DNA of 64,000 bases. Origin: Evansella clarkii. GTDB lineage: Bacteria > Bacillota > Bacilli > Bacillales > Salisediminibacteriaceae. Positions 42,821 through 51,440 of the stretch are shown here, in pieces (position 1 is the stretch's first letter; the number at the start of each line of letters is the position of its first letter). The position numbers and the translations under genes are program-made. Below the pieces are notes generated by a model, which saw only the letters and a list, made by a program, of their open reading frames with translations, was not told the DNA's origin and did no database searches. Location: positions 3,528,120 to 3,592,119 of the forward strand of contig NZ_KV917376.1 in the NCBI RefSeq assembly GCF_002019695.1, in the 5' to 3' direction.

Positions 42821-43390
42821 TTACTGAAAACCTGAAACGCCCTTTGTGGCCAGCTTGATGACTAACTCTGCAATCTCTTTCGGTGATTCTTTCAGACCGT
42901 TTTTCAGCCAGCTCTGTACGATATGGATGCTTCCGTTAGCGATAAACAGGCTTACATATTCAGGATAAGCAGGTGCCTGCCCCTTTTCTTCTCCTAAAGA
43001 TTTTAATAAGTGGTCATGTGCCAGCATTATAACTTTTTTCTGAAAAGCCTGATCACCGTTTTCACTGAATAACGTCTGGCAGCTTTCCTGGTTGTCAGCG
43101 ATATATTCGAGCAATTTTTCCGTCATCTGTATAGCTTCTTCATCTTTCGTATAATTATATGTAGATAGCGTCTCGTTTAAATCTGCGATAATTTCGTCCT
43201 CGATCTGAGCAAGGAGATCGTACAGATCAGTATAATGAGAGTAAAACGTAGAGCGGTTAATATCCGCAAGTGAACACACTTCTTTTATTGTAATAGCTGA
43301 GATTGGCTTTTCCTGCATCCGTTTAATAAAGCTTTCCTTTAGTACTAAACGGGTGTATTTCTTCCTTCTGTCCAGCTTGGATCCCATCAT
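42821..43390 (-). CDS. TetR regulator of the MMPL pump
   Basis: A 189-residue TetR-type regulator: helix-turn-helix with Ile-Thr-Ile-Lys-Glu-Val-Cys-Ser-Leu-Ala-Asp-Ile-Asn-Arg-Ser-Thr-Phe-Tyr-Ser-His (about residues 32-51) and a C-terminal TetR_C_8-like domain. It is transcribed away from the pump operon. Two dyads in the 138-bp shared promoter region are natural operators. AAGGGG lies before the ATG, and a second ATG follows at once. Confidence 0.87.
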   Translation of the reverse strand: MMGSKLDRRKKYTRLVLKESFIKRMQEKPISAITIKEVCSLADINRSTFYSHYTDLYDLLAQIEDEIIADLNETLSTYNYTKDEEAIQMTEKLLEYIADNQESCQTLFSENGDQAFQKKVIMLAHDHLLKSLGEEKGQAPAYPEYVSLFIANGSIHIVQSWLKNGLKESPKEIAELVIKLATKGVSGFQ

Positions 43391-43407
43391 TATTTCCCCT
43401 TTTGTCA

Positions 43408-43442
43408 GTTAACCAACACAACTAAATGTATTGTTGATTAAC
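43408..43442. promoter_or_regulatory. Inverted repeat, likely TetR operator 1
   Basis: GTTAACCAACA (43408-43418) and TGTTGATTAAC (43432-43442) form an 11-bp dyad with one mismatch and a 13-bp spacer, 18 bp upstream of the regulator start. Confidence 0.65.
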
Positions 43443-43464
43443 TAATTAATTTCGCTAAACTGTT

Positions 43465-43480
43465 TGTTGATTAGACAACA
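43465..43480. promoter_or_regulatory. Inverted repeat, likely TetR operator 2
   Basis: TGTTG-ATTAGA-CAACA, sharing the TTGTTGATTA word with operator 1. It is placed about 48 bp before the pump start, in the expected promoter zone. Confidence 0.6.
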
Positions 43481-43528
43481 CAGTGTCCATTATAATTATT
43501 TCTTAGTAAAGATTCAAGGAGTGGTTGA

Positions 43529-45589
43529 ATGCCAGACATTGCAGCAAAGATTATTAAACATAATAAAGCAATCGTTGTTATTTTTACACTTTTAACTATC
43601 ATCAGCGCAGTAGCGATGCTATTCGTTCATGTAAATTACAATATGAATGATTATATCCCGGAAGAGTCCCCTTCCACTGTGGCTATTGAGGTCATGGAAG
43701 CGGAATTTGACAGCAAAATGCCCAATCTGCAGGTAATGATTACAGATGTATCCGTTCAGGAGGCTCTTGCGTATAAAGAGATGCTCGGAGAAATAGACGG
43801 TGTATCCGATGTTACCTGGCTTGACGATATGTTTGACCTTACTGTTCCTCTGGAAATGGCTGAACAGGATTTATTAGATTCCTATTATCAGGAGGAAAAC
43901 GCTCTGTTCTCCATGAGAGTGCAGGAAGGAGAAGAAGTGCAGGTTACTGATGAGATATACGAGCTCATCGGCGAGGAAAACGCCCTCGCAGGTGAAGCGG
44001 CAGATACGGCGATATCCCAGAGCATGGCTTTTACAGAAACGATGTATGCGGCAGCTCTTCTTATCCCGATTATCATTATTATTCTCGTTCTGTCCACTAA
44101 CTCATGGATCGAACCGGTATTTTTCCTGACTGCTATCGGGGTCTCCGTTCTGATTAACTTAGGAACGAATATTTTTATCGGGAAAATTTCCTTTATCACC
44201 CAGTCTGTGGCCCCAATCCTCCAGCTGGCCGTTTCCCTCGATTATGCGATTTTCCTGCTCCATAGTTTCCAGGAGCAGCGAAAAAATACAGCTTCACCAG
44301 AAGAAGCAATGCAGCTGGCGGTTAAAAAATCTTTCCCTGCCATTGCGGCCAGTGCAGCGACTACCTTCTTCGGTTTTATGGCACTTGCATTTATGCAGTT
44401 TGAAATTGGCGCCGATTTAGGACTCAACCTTGTTAAAGGTATTTTACTCAGTTTTATCAGTGTGATGATATTTTTACCAGCGCTCACGATCCTGTTTTAT
44501 AAGTGGATCGATAAAACAGAACACAGACCATTCATTCCGGCCTTCAGGAATATTGGTAAGGGAATCCTGAAAGTGAGATATATCAGCTTAATTCTTGTCT
44601 TTCTCGTCATCGTGCCTGCCTTCCTTGCTCAGCAAGAAACAAACTTTATTTACGGAGTCGGCGAACAGCCGGAGGATACCCGCCTCGGCCGTGATGAGGT
44701 GAAGATTGACGATTTGTTCGGGAAATCTACCCCGGCAGTGCTCCTCGTTCCAAGGGGCGATGTGGCACGGGAAGTGGAACTGGAAGAAGCACTGGAGGAG
44801 ATTGACCATGTTTCCAGCATTGTTTCCTATAACAAGTCGGTCAGTCCCGCCATCCCGCCGGAGTATCTCGATGAATCGGTAACGGAACAGTTCCTTTCTG
44901 AAAACTACAGCCAGATAATCGTTTATACAGAGACGGAATCGGAAGGTGAACTTGCCTTCAGTGTTGTAGAGTCCATACTTGATACTGCAAATTCTTTTTA
45001 TGGGGATGAATTCCATGCTCTTGGGGAAAGCGTATCCTTATACGACCTGAAAACAATTATTCAGCACGATAACACGGTTGTGAACTACCTGACTGTTATC
45101 GCCATCGCCATTGTCCTGCTGTTCACATTCAGGTCCCTGTCCCTGCCGGTAGTACTGCTCTTAACAATACAGTCTGCTGTATGGATAAACCTTGCTGTTC
45201 CATATTTCACCGATACGCCACTCGTATTTGTTGGCTATCTCGTAGTCGGTACGGTACAGCTGGCGGCAACAGTGGATTATGCGATCTTGTTCAGCGAAAA
45301 CTACATGCATAACCGGAAAGTTATGCCGGCCAGACAAGCGATTATGAAAACAGTGGATGATAAAACATTTTCTATTTCTATTTCAGCGGGAATTTTAGCC
45401 AGTGTTGGTCTGATTCTATGGATTACTTCCACGAATCCGATCGTGTCATCCATCGGCCTGCTTCTTGGCAGAGGAGCTATTTTAGCCTTCATCATGGTGC
45501 TCTTCTTCCTGCCGGCAGTACTGTTCGTATTCGATAAAGTTATTGGAAAAACAACGCTCAAAGCGAAATTTTACAGGGAGGATCACTGA
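43529..45589 (+). CDS. MMPL/RND-type exporter
   Basis: A 686-residue membrane protein with the RND/MMPL layout. There is one helix at residues 13-33, then a large extracytoplasmic loop (35-165), then five helices (about 170-325), a second loop (365-505) and five more helices (510-680). It contains the family motif Gln-Leu-Ala-Val-Ser-Leu-Asp-Tyr-Ala-Ile-Phe-Leu-Leu-His (about 233-246) and the mirrored Gln-Leu-Ala-Ala-Thr-Val-Asp-Tyr-Ala-Ile-Leu-Phe, whose Asp residues carry protons. It would export a lipid-like or drug-like compound. The stop is two bases from the next start; the two are co-translated. Confidence 0.9.
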   Translation: MPDIAAKIIKHNKAIVVIFTLLTIISAVAMLFVHVNYNMNDYIPEESPSTVAIEVMEAEFDSKMPNLQVMITDVSVQEALAYKEMLGEIDGVSDVTWLDDMFDLTVPLEMAEQDLLDSYYQEENALFSMRVQEGEEVQVTDEIYELIGEENALAGEAADTAISQSMAFTETMYAAALLIPIIIIILVLSTNSWIEPVFFLTAIGVSVLINLGTNIFIGKISFITQSVAPILQLAVSLDYAIFLLHSFQEQRKNTASPEEAMQLAVKKSFPAIAASAATTFFGFMALAFMQFEIGADLGLNLVKGILLSFISVMIFLPALTILFYKWIDKTEHRPFIPAFRNIGKGILKVRYISLILVFLVIVPAFLAQQETNFIYGVGEQPEDTRLGRDEVKIDDLFGKSTPAVLLVPRGDVAREVELEEALEEIDHVSSIVSYNKSVSPAIPPEYLDESVTEQFLSENYSQIIVYTETESEGELAFSVVESILDTANSFYGDEFHALGESVSLYDLKTIIQHDNTVVNYLTVIAIAIVLLFTFRSLSLPVVLLLTIQSAVWINLAVPYFTDTPLVFVGYLVVGTVQLAATVDYAILFSENYMHNRKVMPARQAIMKTVDDKTFSISISAGILASVGLILWITSTNPIVSSIGLLLGRGAILAFIMVLFFLPAVLFVFDKVIGKTTLKAKFYREDH

Positions 45590-45591
45590 TT

Positions 45592-47601
45592 ATGAACAAG
45601 AAAGTACCTTTATTTTTACTCGCATCCGCCCTCGCCTTCCCTCAGCCTGTTGCACTAGCAAATGGAGGGAACGAAAATAATTCTTCCGAGGCGGAAACTG
45701 TGGAAAATAACTCATCTTCTTCTGAGCAGGAGGAAAAATCCGTCTCAAATGAGGGGGAAACGGAAGATAATGCTTCAAACGAAGAGGAAGCTGAGGAACC
45801 CGGGAATGAAAATGCCAATGATTCTGATGCAGAATCAGGTGACTCTGGGGACGACGCTTCTAATGAAGACGCGGAAACATCCGGGGACACTGGGAACGCT
45901 TCTTCAAAAGAGGAAGTCGTTTACGGTACCCTGCACGGTGACGGCAGCCTGAACGAAATTTATGTAGTAAACATGTTTGAAGTAAATGAACCAGGCGTAA
46001 TTATTGATTATGGGAATTATACAACCGTCACCAACTTAACGAACCTTACAGACCTTGAAATTCTGGATGGGGCTGTACAATTCGAGGGATCCGAAGGCCT
46101 CTTCTACTATCAGGGGAACATGGAAGAAGCAGAGCTGCCTTGGGATATCGATATTTCCTACGAACTTGATGGGGAAACATTGCCGGCGGAAGAGCTTGCA
46201 GGTGAAAGCGGCCATCTGGAGCTCACCATTAACACAACGGCAAACGAAAACGGCAATGAGCTTTTCTATGAGAATTACACTCTGCAAATCTCTTTATCTC
46301 TAGATTCAGAACTGGTGAGCAATCTTGAAGCCGAAGACGCGACAATTGCAAATGCAGGAAAACAAAGACAGATCAGTTACACAGTTATGCATGACACGGA
46401 CGGAGAATTCGTATTATCTGCTGATGTTACTGACTTTGAAATGGATGGCATCGATATTAACGCCATCCCCCTCTCCATGGCTATGGAAGATCCTGATATG
46501 GACGAGATGAAAGACGAGATGAGGACCTTAAGTGATGCCATTGAAGAAATTAATGATGGGGTAGCTGAACTGAATGATGGTGTCATTGAACTGAACGACG
46601 GGGTAGCAAGCCTCCGTGACGGTTCCGGTGACTACAACAGCGGTATTAGAGAACTCCGCGATTCTTCATCCGAGCTCATTTCCGCTTCCGAAGAGATCCG
46701 TGCAGCACTTGCTGAAATGCACGGCGGAATGAGCGGCTCCTCAGGAGAAATGGATATGGGCGAACTGGCTGAACTTCCTGCAGGCCTTAATCAGATGGCA
46801 GACGGCCTCAGCGAAGCGGGTAATGGATTGCTTACACTCCATGAAAACTTCTCCGCTGCTTTCTGGGCATTGGACGGAGCTATGGATGCCATTCCTGCTT
46901 ACGGAATTTCCGAGGAAGAAATCCAGCAGCTGTATGCGAGCGGTGCAAATGAAGAAACCGTAAACCAGCTAGTGGAAGTTTATACTGCCGCCCAGACAGC
47001 AAAAGGCACATACAATGAAGTGCGCGAAGCTTTTATTGCTACTGAGTCTGTCCTGCAGGAAACTGGCGGATCATTGAATGAGATGAGCGGCCAGCTCAGT
47101 GGAATCGCGAGTGAGCTTTCCGCAAGCATGGAAAATATGGACGGTATGGAGGGTCTTGCTGAATTAGAACAAGGGCTCGGCCAGCTTTCTGCAAATTATG
47201 GAGAGTTCCATTCCGGGTTGGTTGAATACACGAACGGTGTCGGGGAACTGGCAGACGCATACGGTGAGATTGATTCAGGACTCGGCGAACTAGCGGACGG
47301 AACCTCTGAACTGGAAGACGGAGTTGGCGAACTCGCAGATGGCACTGAAGAATTAGCAGCCGAAACAAGTGATATGCCAGATCAGATCCAGCAGGAAGTG
47401 GACCAGATGATGGCTAACTTCGACAGATCCGGTTTTAAGCCTGTTTCCTTCGTATCCGCCCACAATATCAATGTAGATAAAGTACAATTCGTACTAACAA
47501 CAGAAGCAATCGAAATCGAAGAAACAGAAGACACAGCTGCCGCCGATGAAGAAGAAGAAAGCCCAGGCTTCTGGCAGCGCTTGATGAACTTGTTTTCTTA
47601 A
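45592..47601 (+). CDS. Secreted heptad-repeat protein, pump partner
   Basis: A 669-residue secreted protein. Signal peptide at residues 1-23, then an acidic Asn/Glu/Ser-rich low-complexity tract (about 25-108). A beta-rich domain (110-295) is followed by a long helical part (300-600) full of x-x-Leu-x-x-Gly heptads such as Glu-Leu-Asn-Asp-Gly-Val-Ile and Glu-Leu-Ala-Asp-Gly-Thr. These are the YhgE/Pip-type Leu-Gly repeats. It ends in an amphipathic Phe-Trp-Gln-Arg-Leu-Met-Asn-Leu-Phe. Related proteins accompany MMPL pumps and may bridge the membrane and wall. It lacks a sorting motif. Confidence 0.82.
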   Translation: MNKKVPLFLLASALAFPQPVALANGGNENNSSEAETVENNSSSSEQEEKSVSNEGETEDNASNEEEAEEPGNENANDSDAESGDSGDDASNEDAETSGDTGNASSKEEVVYGTLHGDGSLNEIYVVNMFEVNEPGVIIDYGNYTTVTNLTNLTDLEILDGAVQFEGSEGLFYYQGNMEEAELPWDIDISYELDGETLPAEELAGESGHLELTINTTANENGNELFYENYTLQISLSLDSELVSNLEAEDATIANAGKQRQISYTVMHDTDGEFVLSADVTDFEMDGIDINAIPLSMAMEDPDMDEMKDEMRTLSDAIEEINDGVAELNDGVIELNDGVASLRDGSGDYNSGIRELRDSSSELISASEEIRAALAEMHGGMSGSSGEMDMGELAELPAGLNQMADGLSEAGNGLLTLHENFSAAFWALDGAMDAIPAYGISEEEIQQLYASGANEETVNQLVEVYTAAQTAKGTYNEVREAFIATESVLQETGGSLNEMSGQLSGIASELSASMENMDGMEGLAELEQGLGQLSANYGEFHSGLVEYTNGVGELADAYGEIDSGLGELADGTSELEDGVGELADGTEELAAETSDMPDQIQQEVDQMMANFDRSGFKPVSFVSAHNINVDKVQFVLTTEAIEIEETEDTAAADEEEESPGFWQRLMNLFS

Positions 47602-47627
47602 TTAGTGGAGGTTGTGATCTTGGTGTT

Positions 47628-47662
47628 GATAGCCCGGCCCCTTTCGAAGGGGGCGGGGTTTT
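47628..47662 (+). terminator. Intrinsic terminator of the pump operon
   Basis: CCCGGCCCC and GGGGGCGGGG pair around TTTCGAA, followed by TTTTTATTT. Strong GC-rich stem, about 30 bp after the stop codon. Confidence 0.88.
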
Positions 47663-47689
47663 TATTTAGAGGCTGGTTTTTTGGCAGTT

Positions 47690-47733
47690 GGGGGTGGGTT
47701 TTGTTTTGCGGAGTTGGGGTTTGGGGTTTGGGG
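47690..47733 (+). other. G-rich tract, possible G-quadruplex
   Basis: GGGGG-T-GGG at 47690-47698, then three GGGG runs at 47716-47719, 47723-47726 and 47730-47733 separated by TTT. The three evenly spaced G4 runs plus the upstream runs are sufficient for a G-quadruplex with one long loop. It lies between the pump terminator and the tandem array. Confidence 0.5.
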
Positions 47734-47750
47734 TCTTGAAAACCGGCTCT

Positions 47751-48803
47751 TCCATTCTCGTTTATTCTCTGGTTTTCTCGGGCTGGCAAGCTGGCACCTG
47801 GGAACCGGGTTCGGGTGTACCGAGTTCAATGGTGCCACGTTGAGATGCTAGCTCGTTCTCCTTCATGCTCCTGTTTACTCTGTCTGGCAACATGGCACCT
47901 GGGAACCGGGTTCGGGTGTACCGGGTTCATTGGTGCCAGGTTGAGGTGCTCGATCGTTCTCCTTTGTGCTCCCGTTTACTCTGTCTGGCAACGTGGCACT
48001 TCGGTACCGGGTTCGAATGTACCGGGATCATCGGTGCCAGGTTGAGGTGCTCGATCGTTCTCCTTTATGCTCCTGTTTACACTGTCTGGCAACATGGCAC
48101 CTGGGAACCGGGTTCGGGTGTACCGGGTTCATCGGTGCCAGGTTGAGGTGCTCGATCGTTCTCCTTCATGCTCCTGTTTACTCTGTCTGGCAAGGTGGCA
48201 CTTCGGTACCGGGTTCGAATGTACCGGGTTCGAATGTACCGGGTTCGAATGTACCGGGTTCATTGGTGCCGTGTTGAGGTGCTCGATCGTTCTCCTTTAT
48301 GCTCCCTTTGATTCTGTCTGGCAAGGTGGCACCTGGGAACCGGGTTCGGGTGTACCGGGTTCATCGGTGCCAGGTTGAGGTGCTCGATCGTTCTCCTTCA
48401 TGCTCCTGTTTACTCTGTCTGGCAAGGTGGCGCTTCGGTACCGGGTTCGAATGTACCGGGTTCATTGGTGCCGTGTTGAGGTGCTCGATCGTTCTCCTTT
48501 ATGCTCCCGTTTACTCTGTCTGGCAAGGTGGCACTTCGGTACCGGGTTCGAATGTACCGGGTTCGAATGTACCGGGTTCGAATGTACCGGGTTCATTGGT
48601 GCCAGGGTGAGGGGCTCGATCGTTCTCCTTTATGCTCCCGTTTACTCTGTCTGGCAAGGTGGCACCTGGGAACCGGGTTCGGGTGTACCGGGTTCATTGG
48701 TGCCAGGTTGAGCAGCTCCCTCATTCTCTTTCATGCCCCCGTATACTCCTTTATTCAACCTGGCACTTTGGTTCCAGGAACCCCGGTGCCAGGTTGAAAG
48801 CCT
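47751..48803. repeat. 101-bp tandem hairpin repeat array (about 9.5 units)
   Basis: Direct repeats begin with TCTGGCAA at 47881, 47982, 48083, 48184, 48315, 48416, 48517 and 48648, with a diverged first unit from about 47781 and a diverged end unit from 48749. The spacing is 101 bp except for two units of 131 bp, in which GGGTTCGAATGTACC is present three times instead of once. Each unit folds: CAAC.TGGCACC pairs with GGTGCCAGGTTG around an inner GGAACC/GGTTC stem, followed by a 50-bp pyrimidine-rich linker containing CTCGATCGTTCTCC. Two variants (CACCTGGGAACC and CACTTCGGTACC) alternate along the array. The frames that cross it, with Gly-Phe-Glu-Cys-Thr repeats, have no ribosome binding site and arise from the repetition. 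Confidence 0.9.
48754..48798. repeat. Terminal 45-nt nested perfect hairpin
   Basis: TTCAACCTGGCAC (48754-48766) and GTGCCAGGTTGAA (48786-48798) are perfect 13-bp arms. Inside them GGTTCC-A-GGAACC forms a second perfect stem. This is the cleanest member of the array's hairpin family and it closes the array. Confidence 0.85.
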
Positions 48804-48833
48804 GATGTACAATCCTTAAACTTTTTTTTACAC

Positions 48834-48866
48834 AAAAAACCTCCCCCGCACCAATGCGAAGGAGGC
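48834..48866 (-). terminator. Intrinsic terminator of the NCS2 permease gene
   Basis: On the minus strand CCTCC-TT-CGCA and TGCG-GG-GGAGG pair and are followed by TTTTTTGTG, about 68 bp past the permease stop. Confidence 0.85.
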
Positions 48867-48934
48867 TTCCCACTTCTTTTTTAAACCACGCAAGCCCTGG
48901 TTCTGTTAACTAACCCTCAGACCAGACTGTCAAC

Positions 48935-50233
48935 TCAGCCAACGAAGTGAAAAATGAAATTAAATATGAACAATACGGCGATGACGTACAATGACAATGA
49001 AACTTCCCTCGCCCTGCCGATAGCCACTTTAATTATCGGATATAATATGAAACCGATGGCGATTCCGTCAGCGATGCTGTATGTGAACGGAATCATAGCG
49101 ATTATGATGATTGCCGGGAAACTTTCGCTCATATCCTTCATGTCAATATTTCGGATATTCTGGAGCATCAAGCCTCCGATAATAATAAGAATCGGCGCGA
49201 TCGCACTGTTTGGAATCAGCTTAATTAACGGAATGAAAAAGACTGATGCGGCAAACAGCATGCCTGTCGTTACTGCTGTCAGCCCTGTTCTACCTCCAGC
49301 TGCCATACCAGCAGCTGTTTCCACTGTAGAGACCGTCGGGCTGGTTCCGAAAACGCCTGACAACATGGCAGAAACGGAGTTTGCCTGAAAAGCACGGGAA
49401 AATTTGTCCGGTTTATTAATGAAAGAAACATGGCCATGCACTAAGCCAATGTTTTCAAAAACAAGGACGAGTGTCAGCGAAAAGACAGCAATCCAGAATA
49501 CAAAAGAAAACAGGCTTTCAAAAGACATGGCGCCAAAAACTTCCATGTAGTCTGCAGCTCTGACAGTTTCTGAATCTGCCTGCTGAAAATCAATTAAACC
49601 AAACCCGGCAGCAAGCAGTGTACCAGCAATAATCGTGATCAGAAAATTGCCGGGAACATTCCGCATAAATAACACGATGGCTATTAGGAATGTAATAACA
49701 GCTGCGAGTACGAATGGATCGCTAAATTCGCCAAGTGTTATAATCGAGTCCGTTCCTTTTTGTACGATCCCGCCCATTTCCAGCCCAATGAGCATGAGAA
49801 ATAGTCCGAGTCCTACTGTTATGGCCTCTTTCAGCGAATTTGGAATTACCGCGCTCAATTTTTTCGCAAAGCTCGTGAAAGCCACGAACATAAAAATTAA
49901 GCCGGATACAAAAACGACAGCTAGAGCTTCCTGCCAGGAGAGCCCCATCGAATGCACCATTGTATAGGAAAACAGCGCATTAATTCCCATCCCAGGTACA
50001 AGAATTATCGGAGCGTTCGCCCACAATCCCATAAGCAGGCACCCAACAACTGAAGTAACAATTGTCGCGATAATAGCTGCTTCCAGAGGGATTCCAGCCT
50101 CAGACAAAATAAGCGAGTTAACGGCAATGATATAAACAATTGTGAAAAAACCAATCGTCCCTGCCATCATCTCCTGCTTTACTGAGGTGCTGCTACTGTG
50201 GATCTCAAAAGGATCCTTCATCCATTTCTTCAT
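48935..50233 (-). CDS. NCS2-family nucleobase permease (PbuG/PbuO-like)
   Basis: A 432-residue permease with 12-14 helices of the AzgA-like NCS2 branch. It shows Met-Ala-Gly-Thr-Ile-Gly-Phe-Phe-Thr-Ile-Val-Tyr near residues 23-34, Asn-Ala-Pro-Ile-Ile-Leu-Val-Pro-Gly-Met-Gly-Ile-Asn-Ala near 72-85 and Gly-Thr-Ser-Pro-Thr-Val-Ser-Thr-Val-Glu near 295-304. These features mark hypoxanthine/guanine or adenine carriers. No purine riboswitch is visible in the 200-bp leader. The ribosome binding site is weak (TAGG). It is a single gene with terminator. Confidence 0.88.
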   Translation of the reverse strand: MKKWMKDPFEIHSSSTSVKQEMMAGTIGFFTIVYIIAVNSLILSEAGIPLEAAIIATIVTSVVGCLLMGLWANAPIILVPGMGINALFSYTMVHSMGLSWQEALAVVFVSGLIFMFVAFTSFAKKLSAVIPNSLKEAITVGLGLFLMLIGLEMGGIVQKGTDSIITLGEFSDPFVLAAVITFLIAIVLFMRNVPGNFLITIIAGTLLAAGFGLIDFQQADSETVRAADYMEVFGAMSFESLFSFVFWIAVFSLTLVLVFENIGLVHGHVSFINKPDKFSRAFQANSVSAMLSGVFGTSPTVSTVETAAGMAAGGRTGLTAVTTGMLFAASVFFIPLIKLIPNSAIAPILIIIGGLMLQNIRNIDMKDMSESFPAIIIIAMIPFTYSIADGIAIGFILYPIIKVAIGRAREVSLSLYVIAVLFIFNFIFHFVG

Positions 50234-50430
50234 TTAAAACGACCTAACTATTCAATTAGCCCTCTCCCTACCCGCTCCTTCCTGAAAATCAGGCGAGCCA
50301 AGATACTATTTTAGTTAAAACTAGGAAAGCTGTCAACTCGGCGGTGTTCTATTAAATTGCCTGACCCCGGGAATATTATTTAAAATAACCGAGGTTTGAT
50401 ATTACCCATGGATACTGTCCGTGCCGGCTC

Positions 50431-50859
50431 CTATTTTATCTGCTTAGCAAGTCCGCTCCACACATATGTAACCTTTTCAGCTTTCTCGGCTGTGTCCTGC
50501 AGAATCCAGCCTGCTAAATCTCTTAATCTTCTCTCTGAAGGTGATACCGGGACAATCCCCCGCCCCATTTCGTTCATTATGATAACAGCAGTGCTGTCCC
50601 GGCTTTTTTCTTCCTCGCAAATATCTTTAATTACCCTCGTAAATAACTGCCTGACAGCAAAATCATCTGCATTTTTCTCCAGTTCACAAGCAATCCATTT
50701 TTCCCACCCTTCCAGCACCAGTACTGTGCCTTCTTTCCATTTTTGCCTCCAGTCTTTTAATTCCTTACCTTCGTACGCTGTTATCCAGGAACACCGCCCA
50801 TACTCATGTTTTACGAGTTTTCTTTTTCCGGAGCAGGCACCTCCTGTAACGAGCTGCAT
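50431..50859 (-). CDS. CobU-like protein with degenerate P-loop
   Basis: A 142-residue protein. The start reads Gly-Gly-Ala-Cys-Ser-Gly-Lys-Arg, where the Ser/Thr that normally follows the P-loop Lys is Arg. The second half (Asn-Glu-Met-Gly-Arg-Gly-Ile-Val-Pro-Val, then Arg-Arg-Leu-Arg-Asp-Leu-Ala-Gly) matches the C-terminus of CobU/CobP enzymes. The guanylation His region is absent. A normal CobU is encoded two genes upstream, so this shorter partner may be regulatory, or it may complete a function missing there. Start: ATG seven bases after GGGGGAG. Last gene of the cobalamin unit, overlapping cobC by 49 bp. Confidence 0.7.
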   Translation of the reverse strand: MQLVTGGACSGKRKLVKHEYGRCSWITAYEGKELKDWRQKWKEGTVLVLEGWEKWIACELEKNADDFAVRQLFTRVIKDICEEEKSRDSTAVIIMNEMGRGIVPVSPSERRLRDLAGWILQDTAEKAEKVTYVWSGLAKQIK

Positions 50860-51440
50860 ATCCAAACTCCCCCTGTCCTTATAAGTTTAAGCCTGTATGC
50901 CGTACCGTGTCTTACCGCAGGCTGCCAGAAAGAATTAACCGCTTTGAACTTGAGGAGTAAATATCTTATTACTCCTCCGTGTGTCATGATAAGTGCATGT
51001 TTACAGCGGCCATTCCCGATATTGGCGAATCTTTCCCTGAGAAAGCTGTCTATTCTTGTCGTAAACATACTCCACGTTTCTCCTCCGGGGATCTTCTCCA
51101 TCTCCCAATTAAGGAGCCATCTTTGGTACTGTTCATCCTCTTTTAAATCCAGGTAGGTCTTCCCTTCCCAATCGCCGAAATTCAGTTCCCGCAGCCGTTT
51201 ATCCGCTGTTATTTCACCGTTTGTCTTTAGGTATTCCAGCGTTTCCTTACAGCGTATCAGGTCGCTCGTGTAAACTTTATCAAAAGTGGTATTTTCCAGA
51301 CTCTTCCTTAACTGATCAAGTGTCCGCAGTTCCTCCCGTAAAACACTTATATCTGTGTAGCCTAAGTATCTTTTTTGTCTGTTCCACTCTGTCACCCCGT
51401 GACGAATGAGAAATAAATCCATAGCACCGCAAGACCCCAT
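50811..51440 (-). CDS. cobC: Alpha-ribazole phosphatase-like histidine phosphatase
   Basis: A 209-residue histidine phosphatase: Leu-Ile-Arg-His-Gly-Val-Thr-Glu-Trp-Asn (catalytic His about residue 14), Tyr-Thr-Ser-Asp-Leu-x-Arg-Cys, Glu-Leu-Asn-Phe-Gly-Asp-Trp-Glu-Gly and Thr-His-Gly-Gly-Val. In this neighbourhood it should remove the phosphate from alpha-ribazole 5'-phosphate or adenosylcobalamin phosphate in the last steps of B12 synthesis. Start: ATG after AAGGAGGAG, within the end of cobS (49-bp overlap). Confidence 0.85.
   Translation of the reverse strand: MGSCGAMDLFLIRHGVTEWNRQKRYLGYTDISVLREELRTLDQLRKSLENTTFDKVYTSDLIRCKETLEYLKTNGEITADKRLRELNFGDWEGKTYLDLKEDEQYQRWLLNWEMEKIPGGETWSMFTTRIDSFLRERFANIGNGRCKHALIMTHGGVIRYLLLKFKAVNSFWQPAVRHGTAYRLKLIRTGGVWICSSLQEVPAPEKENS

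Noticed and set aside
47815..48797. Series of overlapping 70-103-codon frames with Cys-Thr-Gly-Phe repeats
   Set aside because: They are produced by tandem DNA repeats whose 101-bp unit is not a multiple of three, have no ribosome binding site, and switch frames from unit to unit.
47751..48803. CRISPR array
   Set aside because: Spacers between repeats are not unique, unit length is 101 bp, and no cas gene is near.
50234..50430. Purine riboswitch before the NCS2 permease
   Set aside because: The conserved core of the purine aptamer (TATA..CTACC..) was not found on the minus strand.
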